From NCBI GenBank assembly GCA_028287115.1, contig JAQBQF010000116.1, positions 1 to 64,000 of the forward strand: 64,000 nt of DNA, written 5' to 3'. Position numbers and translations under genes: made by a program. This DNA comes from Myxococcales bacterium (lineage in GTDB: Bacteria; Myxococcota_A; Polyangia; Haliangiales; Haliangiaceae). Below, piece after piece: positions 10,549 through 22,850 of the stretch; position 1 is the stretch's first letter, and the number at the start of each line of letters is the position of its first letter. The notes beneath the pieces are model-generated. The model ran no database searches. It was not told where the DNA came from and was given only the letters and a program-made list of their open reading frames with translations.

Positions 10549-10971
10549 GTGCACGACATCATCGTTTCGCCTCGGCTGACCATTCCGGCCGGTGAGCTCG
10601 CGATCTCGTTCAGTCGTTCCGGCGGACCCGGTGGACAGAACGTCAACAAGGTCTCGAGCAAGGTCGATCTGCGCTGGAATCCGCGCACGTCCTCGGTGCT
10701 CTCGGAGACCGATCGGATCTGGCTCCTCGAGCGGCTCGCGAGCCGCCTGACGATCGATGGCACGCTGATCGTCACCTCGCAGGCGTCGCGCGATCAGATC
10801 GCCAATCGCGATGACGCGGCGAGCAAGCTCGCACTGATCGTGCGCGCCGCGCTCGATCGGCCGAAGCTACGCAAGCCGACGAAAGTAAGTCGAGGCGCGA
10901 AGCGTCGGCGAGTTGCAGACAAACGCCATCACTCCGAGATCAAACGTAACCGCCGAGGCGACCGCGACTGA
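10549..10971 (+). CDS. arfB: Alternative ribosome-rescue peptidyl-tRNA hydrolase ArfB (YaeJ)
   Basis: The 140-aa protein has the catalytic GGQ loop in SGGPGGQNVNKVSSKV (residues 24-39) and a basic C-terminal tail (SRGAKRRRVADKRHHSEIKRNRR). In ArfB the tail inserts in the empty mRNA channel of stalled ribosomes. It lacks the other domains of RF1/RF2, and its length matches ArfB (about 140 aa). It hydrolyses peptidyl-tRNA on non-stop ribosomes. The start is GTG 10549 with an AAGGGG ribosome site. Confidence 0.95.
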   Translation: MHDIIVSPRLTIPAGELAISFSRSGGPGGQNVNKVSSKVDLRWNPRTSSVLSETDRIWLLERLASRLTIDGTLIVTSQASRDQIANRDDAASKLALIVRAALDRPKLRKPTKVSRGAKRRRVADKRHHSEIKRNRRGDRD

Positions 10972-11047
10972 CGTTTGTCGTCGGTGAGACCTCGAGTAAG
11001 CAACTTGTCCTGCTCCCGCCGTGATGATGAGATCGGCGCGGGGTGTT

Positions 11048-12034
11048 ATGCGTAAGATCGCGTTAGTGACGTTGTGTCTGTACGGTTGTGGCAGCGATGG
11101 TCCGCTGACGATCGAGGGCTACCCGGTGGCGTTCGTCGACGCGTACTGCAGCAAGCTGGTCGAGTGCGGGCTCGTCGATAACGCCGCGCTCTGCCACGAT
11201 CTCTACTTGGGCTTCACGCTCGACCAAAACACACGCGACGCGGTGAACCAGGGCAAGATCATCTTTCACGGCGACAGGGCACGCGCCTGCATGAACGCTA
11301 CGCTCGGTTCTACGTGCGATCGTACCGACTTCTTGTTGCCTCGTTCGCCCTCGGCCGCCTGCGACGGGATCCTCGAAGGGACCGTCGGGGACGGCGGTGA
11401 TTGCGCGATCAACGAGGAGTGCATCTCGCTCCTCTGCAGTCGGCCGTCGTGCGCGACACCCGATACCTGTTGCCGTGGCACGTGTCGAGGCGGTGCGGCC
11501 CCGGTGAGACCGCACCTTGGCGAGACCTGCACGGTCGGGGGCACGAGAACGAGCTGCATCGACTCGTATTGCGATAACGTGACGCTGACATGTTCGGCAT
11601 TCAAGGCCGCGGGTGCGGCGTGCTCGCTGAGCTCGCAGTGCGTCGTCGGCTCCGACTGCATCAACGCCGTGTGCACGGCACTTGCTGCCCCCGGTGCAGC
11701 CTGCGCGTTCACGAGCGACTGCCTCGAGATCGGTGACACGTGCAACGCGACCTCACGTACGTGCGTCGCGGTCGGGCTCACCGGCGCGGCTTGCGTCGTG
11801 GATAACGACTGCACGAATTTCGACGTGTGCGATCCAAGCGGCCACTGCGCGCTCAGGCCACGGCTCGGCGAAGCGTGCCCGCCGAGCTGCATCGACAACA
11901 CCTTCTGCAATGCGACGACGATGAAGTGCACCGCTCCGCAGGCAGATGGCGCCACGTGCTCGGTTAATCGCGAGTGCGCCAGCAATAACTGCAATTCGAT
12001 GCAGAAGTGCTCGGCGCTCGTAAGCTGCTTCTAG
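11048..12034 (+). CDS. Cys-rich surface lipoprotein
   Basis: The 328-aa product begins MRKIALVTLCLYGCGSDG: basic n-region, hydrophobic stretch and a lipobox-like LYGC, so probably lipidated at that Cys. From about residue 120 it has repeated Cys-rich units of the form GAxCxxxxxC...C, like those in many myxobacterial surface proteins and loosely like Dickkopf/EGF modules. Pairs of Cys suggest disulphides outside the cytoplasm. A start 27 nt upstream (11021) is possible but gives a less typical signal peptide. Function unknown. Confidence 0.75.
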   Translation: MRKIALVTLCLYGCGSDGPLTIEGYPVAFVDAYCSKLVECGLVDNAALCHDLYLGFTLDQNTRDAVNQGKIIFHGDRARACMNATLGSTCDRTDFLLPRSPSAACDGILEGTVGDGGDCAINEECISLLCSRPSCATPDTCCRGTCRGGAAPVRPHLGETCTVGGTRTSCIDSYCDNVTLTCSAFKAAGAACSLSSQCVVGSDCINAVCTALAAPGAACAFTSDCLEIGDTCNATSRTCVAVGLTGAACVVDNDCTNFDVCDPSGHCALRPRLGEACPPSCIDNTFCNATTMKCTAPQADGATCSVNRECASNNCNSMQKCSALVSCF

Positions 12035-12271
12035 CTACGGCCGCCACCACTCGTACCAACGGCGGTACTTCGTGATCACGTGGACGTTCGTGCGCCGGTA
12101 GTAGAGCCACAGCCACAGCGAGACCAGCGCGAACGGTCCGAACATGAAACCGACGACGAGGCCGATGAAGCCTCCCATCTTCGGATCGCGTCCGGTGTGC
12201 TGATGCACGGCCGCGGTGCCGAACGCACCGACGAGCGCGTAGACGAGCTGCCAGACTGTCCAGATGACCAC
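12035..12271 (-). CDS. Small two-TM membrane protein
   Basis: The 78-aa product has two hydrophobic segments (about 3-21 and 33-57: VWQLVYALVGAFGTAAV and GGFIGLVVGFMFGPFALVSLWLWLYY) and an aromatic, basic C-terminus (RRWYEWWRP). Its stop abuts the stop of the convergent lipoprotein gene. No family recognised. Confidence 0.55.
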   Translation of the reverse strand: MVIWTVWQLVYALVGAFGTAAVHQHTGRDPKMGGFIGLVVGFMFGPFALVSLWLWLYYRRTNVHVITKYRRWYEWWRP

Positions 12272-12316
12272 GTACCGACGATATTCTCGCTCACGGATCG
12301 GATCAACGACTCCCGC

Positions 12317-12859
12317 TCAGTACACGGTCGTCAGCGGATAGATCATCACCCCGGCGCCGATCGCCGTGCCGACCGCGGACCACCCGGTGCGGTTGCTGCA
12401 GGTCGCGAGGCACACGGAGCCGACGACCGTCGCTAGCAGGCCGAACAGTCCGATGCCGAGCTTCGCAGGATCGATCTCGCGGCGCATGCCGACGCGGATC
12501 GGGCCACTGGCTCTCGCCGCGAGGCAGGCCTCGCCGACGCCGTCTCCATCGCATCCCGAGACGAACGAGCCGAGCGTGACCTGCATGACTTCGTCGGGCG
12601 TGCCCGTCTTGACGAGGCCCCACAGGTGAGACCGCTCGTTGCCGGGGATCGTGATGTTGACGAGATCATCGGCGGCCACCGTCACCGTGCCGCCTTGCTC
12701 GACGTCGATTCGTGCATAGCCACCCGCGGCGAGCTCGGCACGATGCCGCGCGATCGCCGGCGGCTGCGCATACACGGCGACATGCGTGCAACCGGCGAGC
12801 GCGAGCATCGCGAGAAGGAGCGAAGCCCGCGAGTGCGGGCGAGCGAAGCCGACGCGCAT
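12317..12859 (-). CDS. Lipoprotein of unknown function
   Basis: The 180-aa product has an Arg-containing n-region and a clear lipobox (LLLAMLALAGC, Cys at about 24). A soluble domain with a Cys cluster (SGCDGDGVGEACLAA) follows, and the C-terminus has a hydrophobic helix (LGIGLFGLLATVVGSVCLA) plus a second apolar stretch. ATG 12859 was preferred to an upstream start because it places the signal peptide at the N-terminus. It ends 45 bases before the small membrane-protein gene on the same strand. Confidence 0.6.
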   Translation of the reverse strand: MRVGFARPHSRASLLLAMLALAGCTHVAVYAQPPAIARHRAELAAGGYARIDVEQGGTVTVAADDLVNITIPGNERSHLWGLVKTGTPDEVMQVTLGSFVSGCDGDGVGEACLAARASGPIRVGMRREIDPAKLGIGLFGLLATVVGSVCLATCSNRTGWSAVGTAIGAGVMIYPLTTVY

Positions 12860-12908
12860 CCGAGGATCGTGACGCGTCTCGCCCGCCCGTGCACCCATCA
12901 GGTACGGA

Positions 12909-14366
12909 TCAATAGCGGTAATGATCGGGCTTGAACGGCCCGTCGACCGGCACGCCGAGGTACTCGGACTGCGCCTTCGATAGCGTGGTCAGCTTTACGC
13001 CGACCTTTGCCAGGTGCAGCCGAGCGACCTTCTCGTCGAGCTTCTTCGGCAGCACGTAGACGTGCCCGGTCTCGAACTTCATGCCGGTCATCTCGTCCTT
13101 GCCCTTGGTCGCGTTCGCCCACAGAGCGATCTGCGCGATCGTTTGGTTCGTGAACGAGTTCGACATCACGAACGAAGGGTGACCCGTCGCGCAGCCGAGG
13201 TTGACGAGGCGACCGCGGGCGAGCAGCGTGATCCGCTTGCCGTTCGGGAAGATGAACTGATCGACCTGCGGCTTGATGTTCTCCTCTTTGATCTCTTTGT
13301 TGTTCTCGAGCCACGCGACCTGAATCTCGCTGTCGAAGTGGCCGATGTTCGCGAGGATCGACTCGTCCTTCATCGCGAGGAAGTGCTCGCTGCGGATCAC
13401 GTCCATGCAGCCGGTCGCGGTGACGAAGATGTCGCCCTGCGGGACCGCCTCTTCCATCGTCGTGACTTCGTAGCCCTCCATCGCCGCCTGCAAGGCGCAG
13501 ATCGGATCGATCTCGGTGATCAGCACGCGAGCGCCGAGGCCGCGCGCGGCATGCGCACAACCCTTGCCGACATCGCCGTAACCCGCGATGACGACGACCT
13601 TGCCCGCGACCATCACGTCGGTCGCGCGCTTGATGCCGTCGAACAGCGACTCGCGGCAGCCGTAGAGGTTATCGAACTTCGACTTGGTGACCGAGTCGTT
13701 GACGTTGATGCACGGGAACAGCAGCGCGTTCGCCTTCGCCATCTCGTAGAGGCGGTGCACGCCGGTCGTGGTCTCCTCGGAGACGCCCTTGATCTCGGAC
13801 GCGAGCTGGGTGAACCGGGTCTTGTTCTTCGTGAGGCTCTCGGTGAGCACGGTGTAGATGACGCGCATCTCTTCGTTCGTCGCCGTCGTCGGATTCGGAG
13901 CCGAACCCTTCTTCTCGGACTCGACGCCCTTGTGCACGAGCAGCGTGAGATCGCCGCCGTCGTCGAGGATCAGGTTCGGACCTTTGCCGCCCTTGAACGC
14001 GTTGAGCTGGAGCTCGATGTTCTGCCAGTACTCTTCGAGGTTCTCACCCTTCCACGCGAACACCGGGATGCCGGCCTGCGCCATCGCGGCGGCGGCTTCG
14101 TCCTGGGTCGAGTAGATGTTGCACGAGGTCCAGGTGACCTCGGCGCCGAGCGACACGAGCGTCTCCATGAGGACGGCCGTCTCGATCGTCATGTGGAGGC
14201 AGCCGGCGACGCGCGCGCCCTTGAGCGGTTGCTTGCCCTTGAACTCCTCGCGGAGCGACATCAGGCCGGGCATCTCCTTCTCGGCCATGCGGATCTTCTT
14301 GCGGCCGAGCTCGGCCAGGCTGAGGTCTCTGATCTTGAACGCGGGGAATTCGTTGCGAGTCTCCAT
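12909..14366 (-). CDS. ahcY: S-adenosylhomocysteinase
   Basis: The 485-aa NAD-dependent enzyme splits S-adenosylhomocysteine into adenosine and homocysteine, relieving product inhibition of methyltransferases. It shows [16 protein letters not shown], the NAD-binding [27 protein letters not shown] region and the C-terminal PDHYRY ending. The insertion around residues 145-185 ([15 protein letters not shown]) is that of the longer bacterial form. GGAGAGCATCATG gives a good ribosome site. It starts 27 bases after the ArsR-methyltransferase gene, so they probably form one operon. Confidence 0.97.
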   Translation of the reverse strand: METRNEFPAFKIRDLSLAELGRKKIRMAEKEMPGLMSLREEFKGKQPLKGARVAGCLHMTIETAVLMETLVSLGAEVTWTSCNIYSTQDEAAAAMAQAGIPVFAWKGENLEEYWQNIELQLNAFKGGKGPNLILDDGGDLTLLVHKGVESEKKGSAPNPTTATNEEMRVIYTVLTESLTKNKTRFTQLASEIKGVSEETTTGVHRLYEMAKANALLFPCINVNDSVTKSKFDNLYGCRESLFDGIKRATDVMVAGKVVVIAGYGDVGKGCAHAARGLGARVLITEIDPICALQAAMEGYEVTTMEEAVPQGDIFVTATGCMDVIRSEHFLAMKDESILANIGHFDSEIQVAWLENNKEIKEENIKPQVDQFIFPNGKRITLLARGRLVNLGCATGHPSFVMSNSFTNQTIAQIALWANATKGKDEMTGMKFETGHVYVLPKKLDEKVARLHLAKVGVKLTTLSKAQSEYLGVPVDGPFKPDHYRY

Positions 14367-14393
14367 GATGCTCTCCAGTTGAGTTGTCGTGTC

Positions 14394-15335
14394 CTAGTGA
14401 CGCAAAAGCTTCTTGCCGACGGCGAGCTGCAACGCAGGCCGCTGCGGCGAAACGAGTGGGTGAATCGCGATGATCTCGAGACCGGCTTCTTCGAGCCAGC
14501 CGCGCAGCTTCTGCGGCTCGAACCCGAGCCACACGTCGCCCTGCTCGCGCATGGCTTCATCATCGTGCGGAAGATAATCGACGACGACAAGATGGCCGCC
14601 ATCACGCAACAGGCGCGTCGCCGCGGTGATGCCATCTTGCGGGCGCGCTGCGTGATGGAGCACGCGTGCCATGACGACGAGATCAGCGCCTCCTCGCTGT
14701 GCGATGTCTTCGGCGAGCCCCGGGTCTTCGACGTCGCCTTCGCGCAGGCGAACGTTGGACAGGCCCATCGCGGCGATCCGGGCACCACACCGTGCGAGTC
14801 GCGCGGGGCTCCGGTCGACGGCGACCACGCGATCGTACAGCGGCGAGAGCAGCGGCAGCAGCGTGCCTTCACCTGTGCCGACGTCGATCGCGAGCACGCG
14901 GCGCGGCAACAGTGGCGCGAGGAGCGGCAGCCAGCCGAGCAGCTCGTTATCTTGTATCGGCGCGGGTTCGCCGGTCGGCATCGCTTCATCGAAGAACCGG
15001 CGCGACAGCTCTTCGCGTTGCGCGACGATGCTCGCGATCCGCGCGAGGCTGCCGTCCTTGCTGCACAACGCGCGGCCTTCCTCGAGTGCCGCATCGATCA
15101 CCGGATCGGCGGCGACGAACGACTTGAGCAGCGTGCGCGTTCCATCGCGGCGGGCCGACAGCAGGCCGACCTCGCGCAGCGGTTGCGATTTCTTCGTGAC
15201 CTGGGGTTGGCTCTCACCGAGTAACGATGCGAGCTCGCCGACCGTCAGCTCTTCCTCGGCACACAGCGCGAGCAGGCGCAGCCGGTCCTCGTCCCCGAGG
15301 AGACGAAACAGGTTGGCGCGAGGAGCGAGCGTCAC
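14394..15335 (-). CDS. ArsR-family regulator fused to SAM-dependent methyltransferase (SahR-like)
   Basis: This is a 313-aa fusion. Residues about 5-75 are an ArsR winged helix (LFRLLGDEDRLRLL, VGELASLLGESQPQVTKKSQPLREVGLL). Residues about 135-300 are a class I methyltransferase (VLAIDVGTGEGTLLPLL motif I, VVAVD, LVVMARVLHH, LLRDGGHLVVVDYLPHDDE). ArsR regulators of this type, some with the methyltransferase fold, sit beside methionine-cycle genes, and SahR is known to sense SAH; adjacency to ahcY supports that role. I chose GTG 15335 over an in-frame ATG 27 nt upstream because a good -35/-10 pair lies exactly at leaderless distance from it. Confidence 0.85.
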   Translation of the reverse strand: MTLAPRANLFRLLGDEDRLRLLALCAEEELTVGELASLLGESQPQVTKKSQPLREVGLLSARRDGTRTLLKSFVAADPVIDAALEEGRALCSKDGSLARIASIVAQREELSRRFFDEAMPTGEPAPIQDNELLGWLPLLAPLLPRRVLAIDVGTGEGTLLPLLSPLYDRVVAVDRSPARLARCGARIAAMGLSNVRLREGDVEDPGLAEDIAQRGGADLVVMARVLHHAARPQDGITAATRLLRDGGHLVVVDYLPHDDEAMREQGDVWLGFEPQKLRGWLEEAGLEIIAIHPLVSPQRPALQLAVGKKLLRH

Positions 15336-15341
15336 AGCATG

Positions 15342-15370
15342 TATATATTCTATCATGCGCATGTTGGCAA
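15342..15370 (-). promoter_or_regulatory. Leaderless promoter of the ArsR-methyltransferase/ahcY operon
   Basis: On the minus strand TTGCCA, a 17-bp spacer and TATATA are followed by 6 nt (CATGCT) and the GTG start. The spacer holds the perfect palindrome CATGCGCATG, and GCATG...CATGC flank the -10, so this is a plausible autoregulatory operator. The AT-rich patch stands out in this GC-rich sequence. Confidence 0.65.
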
Positions 15371-15481
15371 TAGGCTAGAAACCCTGGGAAGACTGACAGG
15401 TTGCAGGTGGTACCTCGCGCGCGTCGAGCATGAGCGGTTTGACTTGGCCGACCCAGGCTCCTACCATCGGAGACGACGGGT

Positions 15482-17158
15482 ATGTCATCGGGTTCGGATG
15501 GGAAGCCACCCAGCGGGTCCTCTCCGGGGCGGCCCGCAGCCGACACCCCGCAACGTCTTGTTGTCCGATCGCTCGATGGCGATGACTCGCACGGCGCTTC
15601 GGATACCGCGGTCGCGACGGTGGCCAGGGCCGGAGCATCTCTGACCGACCTCGGTCGGTCGAACACCGATCAGATGGTCCCGCTCGATCGCGCGACGCTG
15701 ACCGAGATCGTCGGGATGACGCTCTCGGGCCGCTATCTCGTGACGCGCAAGATCGGCCAGGGCGGCATGGGTGCCGTCTACGAAGCGACGCACACGCTGA
15801 TCGGCAAGCGAGTCGCGATCAAGGTCTTGCTCGAGAAGTATGCGCAGCGAGAAGCGATCGTCGCGCGCCTCAAGAAGGAAGCGCAGCTCGCGTCGTCGGT
15901 CCGCAACGAGCACATCATCGAGATCACCGACTTCGGCACCACCGACGACGGCCGCACGTTCGTCGTCATGGAGTACCTCGAAGGCGAATCGCTCGCCGAG
16001 TGTCTCGCGCGCGAGTCGAAGCTGCCGGAGCAACGGATCCTCCGGATCGCCTCGCAGGCGGCCTCTGCGCTCGCGGCGGCGCATGCGATGGGCGTCGTCC
16101 ACCGCGACATCAAGCCGGAGAACTTGTTCCTGCTGCGGCGCAAGGACCAGGACTTCGTCAAGGTCGTCGACTTCGGGATCTCGAAGTCGGTGCGTGCGAG
16201 CTCCGAGGAAGAAGTGCAGCCGCGCCTGACCCAGACCGGCATGGTCCTCGGCACGCCGCTGTACATGTCCCCCGAGCAGGCGCGCGGCGACGAGGACCTC
16301 GATCATCGCGTCGACATCTGGGCACTCGGCGTGATCATGTTCGAGTCGGCGACGGCGCGGGTTCCGTTCGCGGGAAATAACTATCTGAGCGTGATCTCGC
16401 AAGTGCTCAACGAGGAGCCTCCAGCGCTCCGCGAGCTGCGCCCGGATCTGACCGAAGAATTCGAAGCGATCGTGCTGCGCGCGATGGCGAAGGAGCGCTC
16501 CGAACGATACGCCGACGCGAACGAGATGCTCGCCGACATCACTGCCGTGCTCGACGATCCGACGCACTCGACGGAGCGCGCGAAGATCACCGGACCGCGG
16601 CGGCTCGCGCAACGCAAGGTGAAGGGTGTCAAGATCGCGTACTGGCTCGCCGGGATCTCGATGCTGATCACCGCGATCGTGATCTCGGTCGTCGCGATGA
16701 ACAGCGGCGGGAATGCCAAGAAGATCGTGACCACGCCCGTCGCGAGCGATGCAGGCGTCGTCGCGCCGATCACACCGGATGCCGCGGCCGTCGAGCCCGT
16801 GAAGACCGTGACGCTGACGATCACGTCCGATCCTCCGAACGCCGAGATCTTTCGCGAGTCGGAGAGCGTCGGCAAGGCACCCGTCGATGTGCTGTTCTTG
16901 CTCAAGGACAAGGAGATCGTGATCACCGCGCAGCTGGCCGGCTACGACGAGGCCTCGACGTCGGTCAACCCGATGGAGCGCACCTCCGGCTCGAAGACCG
17001 TGCACCTGGTCCTCAAGAAGCCCAAGCAGGGGCCGCCGAAGATGACCAAGATGAAGCCGGCCGGCGGCTCGGGATCGAGCACCCAACCGGCGAGTCACAC
17101 GAATGGCGAGCTGGGCACCAATCCGTTCCTCGGGAGCGGTAACGTTCCCAAGAAGTGA
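15482..17158 (+). CDS. Membrane-anchored Ser/Thr protein kinase with extracytoplasmic PEGA domain
   Basis: In this 558-aa protein a Ser/Thr/Asp-rich leader (1-80) precedes a complete kinase domain (84-355): GQGGMG loop, Lys114, HRDIKPEN (207-214), DFG (230-232) and SPEQ. All catalytic residues are present. One TM helix (about 385-405) leads to an external PEGA domain (about 441-510, LTITSDPPNAEIF) and a Lys/Pro/Ser-rich tail. PEGA domains typically sit in cell envelopes and may bind wall or surface partners. The stop overlaps the next gene by 4 bp (GTGA), suggesting the two proteins work together. Confidence 0.92.
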   Translation: MSSGSDGKPPSGSSPGRPAADTPQRLVVRSLDGDDSHGASDTAVATVARAGASLTDLGRSNTDQMVPLDRATLTEIVGMTLSGRYLVTRKIGQGGMGAVYEATHTLIGKRVAIKVLLEKYAQREAIVARLKKEAQLASSVRNEHIIEITDFGTTDDGRTFVVMEYLEGESLAECLARESKLPEQRILRIASQAASALAAAHAMGVVHRDIKPENLFLLRRKDQDFVKVVDFGISKSVRASSEEEVQPRLTQTGMVLGTPLYMSPEQARGDEDLDHRVDIWALGVIMFESATARVPFAGNNYLSVISQVLNEEPPALRELRPDLTEEFEAIVLRAMAKERSERYADANEMLADITAVLDDPTHSTERAKITGPRRLAQRKVKGVKIAYWLAGISMLITAIVISVVAMNSGGNAKKIVTTPVASDAGVVAPITPDAAAVEPVKTVTLTITSDPPNAEIFRESESVGKAPVDVLFLLKDKEIVITAQLAGYDEASTSVNPMERTSGSKTVHLVLKKPKQGPPKMTKMKPAGGSGSSTQPASHTNGELGTNPFLGSGNVPKK

Positions 17159-18828
17159 AAGCCGGAGCGATCCTGCTACTTGTGACGGTGCTCGCTGCAC
17201 ACGCGAGTGCCGATCCCGATCCGCGCCAGCACGGTGGCTATATCGGCAAGGAGCTCCAGCTCCTCGAGATCGATGACTGTCCGCCGCTGCCGCCGTTGCC
17301 GCCGGAGCGAATTCGGCAGATCGGTGCCGAGCACTTCTCGCGCGGCGAGGTGCTCTACGTCCAAGGCGATTATCCGGGCGCGGTCAACGAGCTCGTCGCC
17401 AGCTACTGCCTGATCCCGTTCTATTCGATCTTGAAGGACATCGGTCAGGCCTACGAGCGCGAGCTCGAGTACGGCAAAGCGATCGCATACTTCGAACGGT
17501 TCGTGATGGAGGTCCCGAAAGACGCGCAGCGCACGTCGCAGTGCGCCGCCGATCCGCAAGACGACAAGAAGAACGTCCTCGCGCGCATGGTCGTGCTGGC
17601 GAACCTGCGGGCGAAGATCATCGTCGACACGGTTCCACCGAACGCGGAGATCGTGCTCGAGAACGAGAACGGCGTGCAGGGACGTGCACGCTCCGGGCAA
17701 GAGATCTCGGTCCTCGGCGGCCCGTACAAGATGACGATCGAGCTCGCCGGCTTCAAACAGCGAACCCGCGAGATCCGCGCGGACATCGGCAAGCCGTATA
17801 CGTACTTCGAGCGGCTCGAGCCGCTGCTCGGTCACATTCGCGTGCGCGTCACGCCGTCCGATGCGCGGCTCTTCATGAACGGCCAATCGGTCGGCAGCAG
17901 CGACTTCGACGGCACGCTGCCCGGGCAGCACTACACGTTCGAAGCGGAGGCGCCCGGCTACGTCACGACGAAGCAGGACATCGAGGTCCTCACCGATCGC
18001 GACAACGGCATCGTATCGATCGCCCTGCGCCCCGAACGCGAGGTCGGAAGGCGCCAGCTCCTCGGTTACGCGACCGCCGCCGGCGGAGTTGCGGGCGCGT
18101 TGCTCGCAGGCGGTCAGGACAACCCGCAGGTCATCACGGGCGGTCTGCTCGCCGGCGTCGCGGCCGGCTACCTCGGCGCGTACTGGGGCACCGCGCACGA
18201 TCTCGCGCTCGGCACGAGCTCGCTCACGATCACGGGGTCGTTGATCGGCGGCGGCACGGGCATCAGCCTCGGCTTGATCAGTACGCCGAACGGCAACGTT
18301 CGCGCACCGCTCGTCGGCGGTGGCCTGCTGCTCGGCGCCGGTGTCGGTTATTACTTCGGAGATCGACTACACGTGTCGCCGGGCGACGCCGCGATGATCA
18401 ACACCGGCGCACTCTGGGGTACGGCCGCGGGTGCATTGTTCTACAGCGCGTTCTCTCCAGGGGAGAGAGTCGGCGGTGCGCTCGTGCTCTCGGGACTCGG
18501 CATGGGAACGATCGGCGGCGCGCTCGTGACGCGTTACTTCACCGTGAGTCGCGGGCATGCTGCATTGATCGATGTCGGCGGCATCCTCGGTTTGTTCGTC
18601 GGCGTCGCCGCCGAAAATCTGTTCTCGCAAGCCGCGACGACCGGCACGCAAGGCCAAGCGGAGCGAACCGCGAACTTCGCGCTCGGCGGCATGGCGACGG
18701 GCCTCATCGCCGCCGGCGTGTTGACGCGCAACATGGACTTGCCACCGCTCGCGATCACGCCGAGCGTCGGCAAAGTCACGACCGGGGGCTCGACGACGAC
18801 GACGATCGGGATCACCGGCGCGTTTTGA
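17155..18828 (+). CDS. Exported TPR-PEGA protein with glycine-rich membrane region
   Basis: The 557-aa product starts with a signal peptide (AILLLVTVLAAHASA). A TPR-like helical region follows (about 55-115, GEVLYVQGDYPGAVNELVASY), then two PEGA-type domains (about 155-210, 225-290). A long Gly/Ala-rich C-terminal half (about 300-530) has many hydrophobic segments resembling membrane or glycine-zipper repeats. GTG 17155 overlaps the stop of the upstream kinase gene. The product is likely the kinase's envelope partner, sensing or building surface structure (inference). A similar kinase/TPR pair lies at 23722-26513. Confidence 0.8.
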   Translation: MKAGAILLLVTVLAAHASADPDPRQHGGYIGKELQLLEIDDCPPLPPLPPERIRQIGAEHFSRGEVLYVQGDYPGAVNELVASYCLIPFYSILKDIGQAYERELEYGKAIAYFERFVMEVPKDAQRTSQCAADPQDDKKNVLARMVVLANLRAKIIVDTVPPNAEIVLENENGVQGRARSGQEISVLGGPYKMTIELAGFKQRTREIRADIGKPYTYFERLEPLLGHIRVRVTPSDARLFMNGQSVGSSDFDGTLPGQHYTFEAEAPGYVTTKQDIEVLTDRDNGIVSIALRPEREVGRRQLLGYATAAGGVAGALLAGGQDNPQVITGGLLAGVAAGYLGAYWGTAHDLALGTSSLTITGSLIGGGTGISLGLISTPNGNVRAPLVGGGLLLGAGVGYYFGDRLHVSPGDAAMINTGALWGTAAGALFYSAFSPGERVGGALVLSGLGMGTIGGALVTRYFTVSRGHAALIDVGGILGLFVGVAAENLFSQAATTGTQGQAERTANFALGGMATGLIAAGVLTRNMDLPPLAITPSVGKVTTGGSTTTTIGITGAF

Positions 18829-18836
18829 TCACGCGG

Positions 18837-20135
18837 TCAAAGCGTCATCAAAAATGCGATCAGTGCGTCGCGATTCGATTTCGACGCCGTGCGGAATGCC
18901 TCCCGCGTGGCCATCGCTTCACCGCCGTGCCACAGGATCGCCTCGGCCAGCGTGCGCGCGCGACCGTCGTGCATGAACGTGACCGTGCTCTGAACGAGCT
19001 GTGCGAGGCCGAGCCCCCACAGTGGTGGCGTTCGCCACTCTCGCCCTTGCGCCGCGAAGTCCGGCCTCGAATCGGTCAGCAAGTCGCCCATGTCGTGGAG
19101 CAGCAGATCCGTGTACGGATGAATCGTCTGGTGCGCGAGCGCGGCGGTCGTCGACGCGCCCGTGACGAGCGTTGAAGTGTGGCAGCCTCCACAGCCAAAA
19201 TCCTCGAACAGGGTGCGGCCGTGCCACGCAGCGGCATCGCGCGGCGCGGCGAGCGGAACGGCGATCGTCGACGTCAACGCGATCGTTTCGTCGAGCTGGT
19301 GATCCTCGACGTCGCGCGTGCCATCGGACTCCGGGAACACCTTGTTAGTCAGGCCCATATCGTTGACGAACGCGCCGGCGACCTGCGCCCGCAATGATGG
19401 CGCGTTCGCTTTCCACCCGAACCGGCCGATCACGGTCGTGCCCGCTTCGGAATCCCAGACGTGATTGAGCCTGCCCGAGATTCCGTCGCCATCCGCGTCA
19501 TCCGGATCTTCGAGGGCGGAGAGCGTGCCTTCATCGATCGCATCGAGCAGGCCGAGTCCGATCAGCGGCGGTGCCTGGCGATACGAGGTCAGCGTGCCCG
19601 AAGGCAGGTAGTCACCCATCGGCGTGCGAATGTCGATGGTCGGCGTTCGCATCATCACGACCTCGCCGTCGGCGTATTGCATCGCTTGGTCGGTCCACGT
19701 CAGCGTCGCGACGATCTCGGGCAGCCCGCTCGTGTTGTGGTCCTGCAGTTGAAGCCCGAACCCAGGCACGGGAACCGGACCTCCCGGTGCGTTCGGCATG
19801 CCGGTCGCGAGGCTGACACGCACCAGCGATTGCGATCCGACGAGGTTGTCGTGAGCGAGCAAAGACTGACCGCGGCCGTTATTGCCGTGACAGCCCGCGC
19901 ACGAGTTGTTGTTGAACAGTGGACCGAGCTGCGGCGGCACCCATTGAAAGTTGAATGGACCGCGGCCGGCGCGAAACAGAGACAGCCCGTCCTCGTCGAG
20001 GTTCGCGGCGGGATGCGTGAACGCTTCGACGGTTCGATCTTCGACCGACGTGTCACCGCCGAGGCGATCGTCTCCGGCTGTGTTGTCACCGCATGCCGCG
20101 AGCGCAGCAGCAGCGAGCGCGATTCCAACCCTCAC
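18837..20135 (-). CDS. Di-haem oxidoreductase (DHOR / COG3488 type) lipoprotein
   Basis: The 432-aa product has a lipobox (LAAAALAAC, Cys15) and two c-type haem motifs, CAGCH (79-83) and CGGCH (near 317), plus conserved RTPPLWGLG and FMHDGRARTL near the end. These match the DHOR family (COG3488, 'thiol oxidoreductase'), related to di-haem peroxidases. It should be a periplasmic or outer-membrane redox protein; substrate unknown. GTG 20135 is preceded by TATTCT-N7, so the mRNA may be leaderless. The stop is 8 bases from the convergent TPR-PEGA stop. Confidence 0.87.
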   Translation of the reverse strand: MRVGIALAAAALAACGDNTAGDDRLGGDTSVEDRTVEAFTHPAANLDEDGLSLFRAGRGPFNFQWVPPQLGPLFNNNSCAGCHGNNGRGQSLLAHDNLVGSQSLVRVSLATGMPNAPGGPVPVPGFGLQLQDHNTSGLPEIVATLTWTDQAMQYADGEVVMMRTPTIDIRTPMGDYLPSGTLTSYRQAPPLIGLGLLDAIDEGTLSALEDPDDADGDGISGRLNHVWDSEAGTTVIGRFGWKANAPSLRAQVAGAFVNDMGLTNKVFPESDGTRDVEDHQLDETIALTSTIAVPLAAPRDAAAWHGRTLFEDFGCGGCHTSTLVTGASTTAALAHQTIHPYTDLLLHDMGDLLTDSRPDFAAQGREWRTPPLWGLGLAQLVQSTVTFMHDGRARTLAEAILWHGGEAMATREAFRTASKSNRDALIAFLMTL

Positions 20136-20176
20136 GGATGTGAGAATAACAGCGCGCGGACCGTCCGGGTCGACAA

Positions 20177-21433
<1,257 letters not shown>

Positions 21434-21443
21434 GCGGAACGTT

Positions 21444-22826
<1,383 letters not shown>

Positions 22827-22833
22827 GTTGCGC

Positions 22834-22850
22834 AGTATAGACACCGTCTA
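22834..22850 (-). promoter_or_regulatory. argH -10 box overlapping a TAGAC/GTCTA palindrome
   Basis: On the minus strand TATACT (22839-22834) lies 7 nt before the argH ATG, giving a leaderless or near-leaderless mRNA. The perfect inverted repeat TAGAC-ACC-GTCTA (22838-22850) overlaps its upstream edge, as a repressor operator would. There is no good -35 at 17-18 bp. The CCGTCTAG string recurs in the operator-like site at 22916. Confidence 0.5.

Noticed and set aside
13014..15224. 736-aa open frame on the plus strand
   Set aside because: Antisense to ahcY and the ArsR-methyltransferase gene; amino-acid content is that of a GC-rich shadow.
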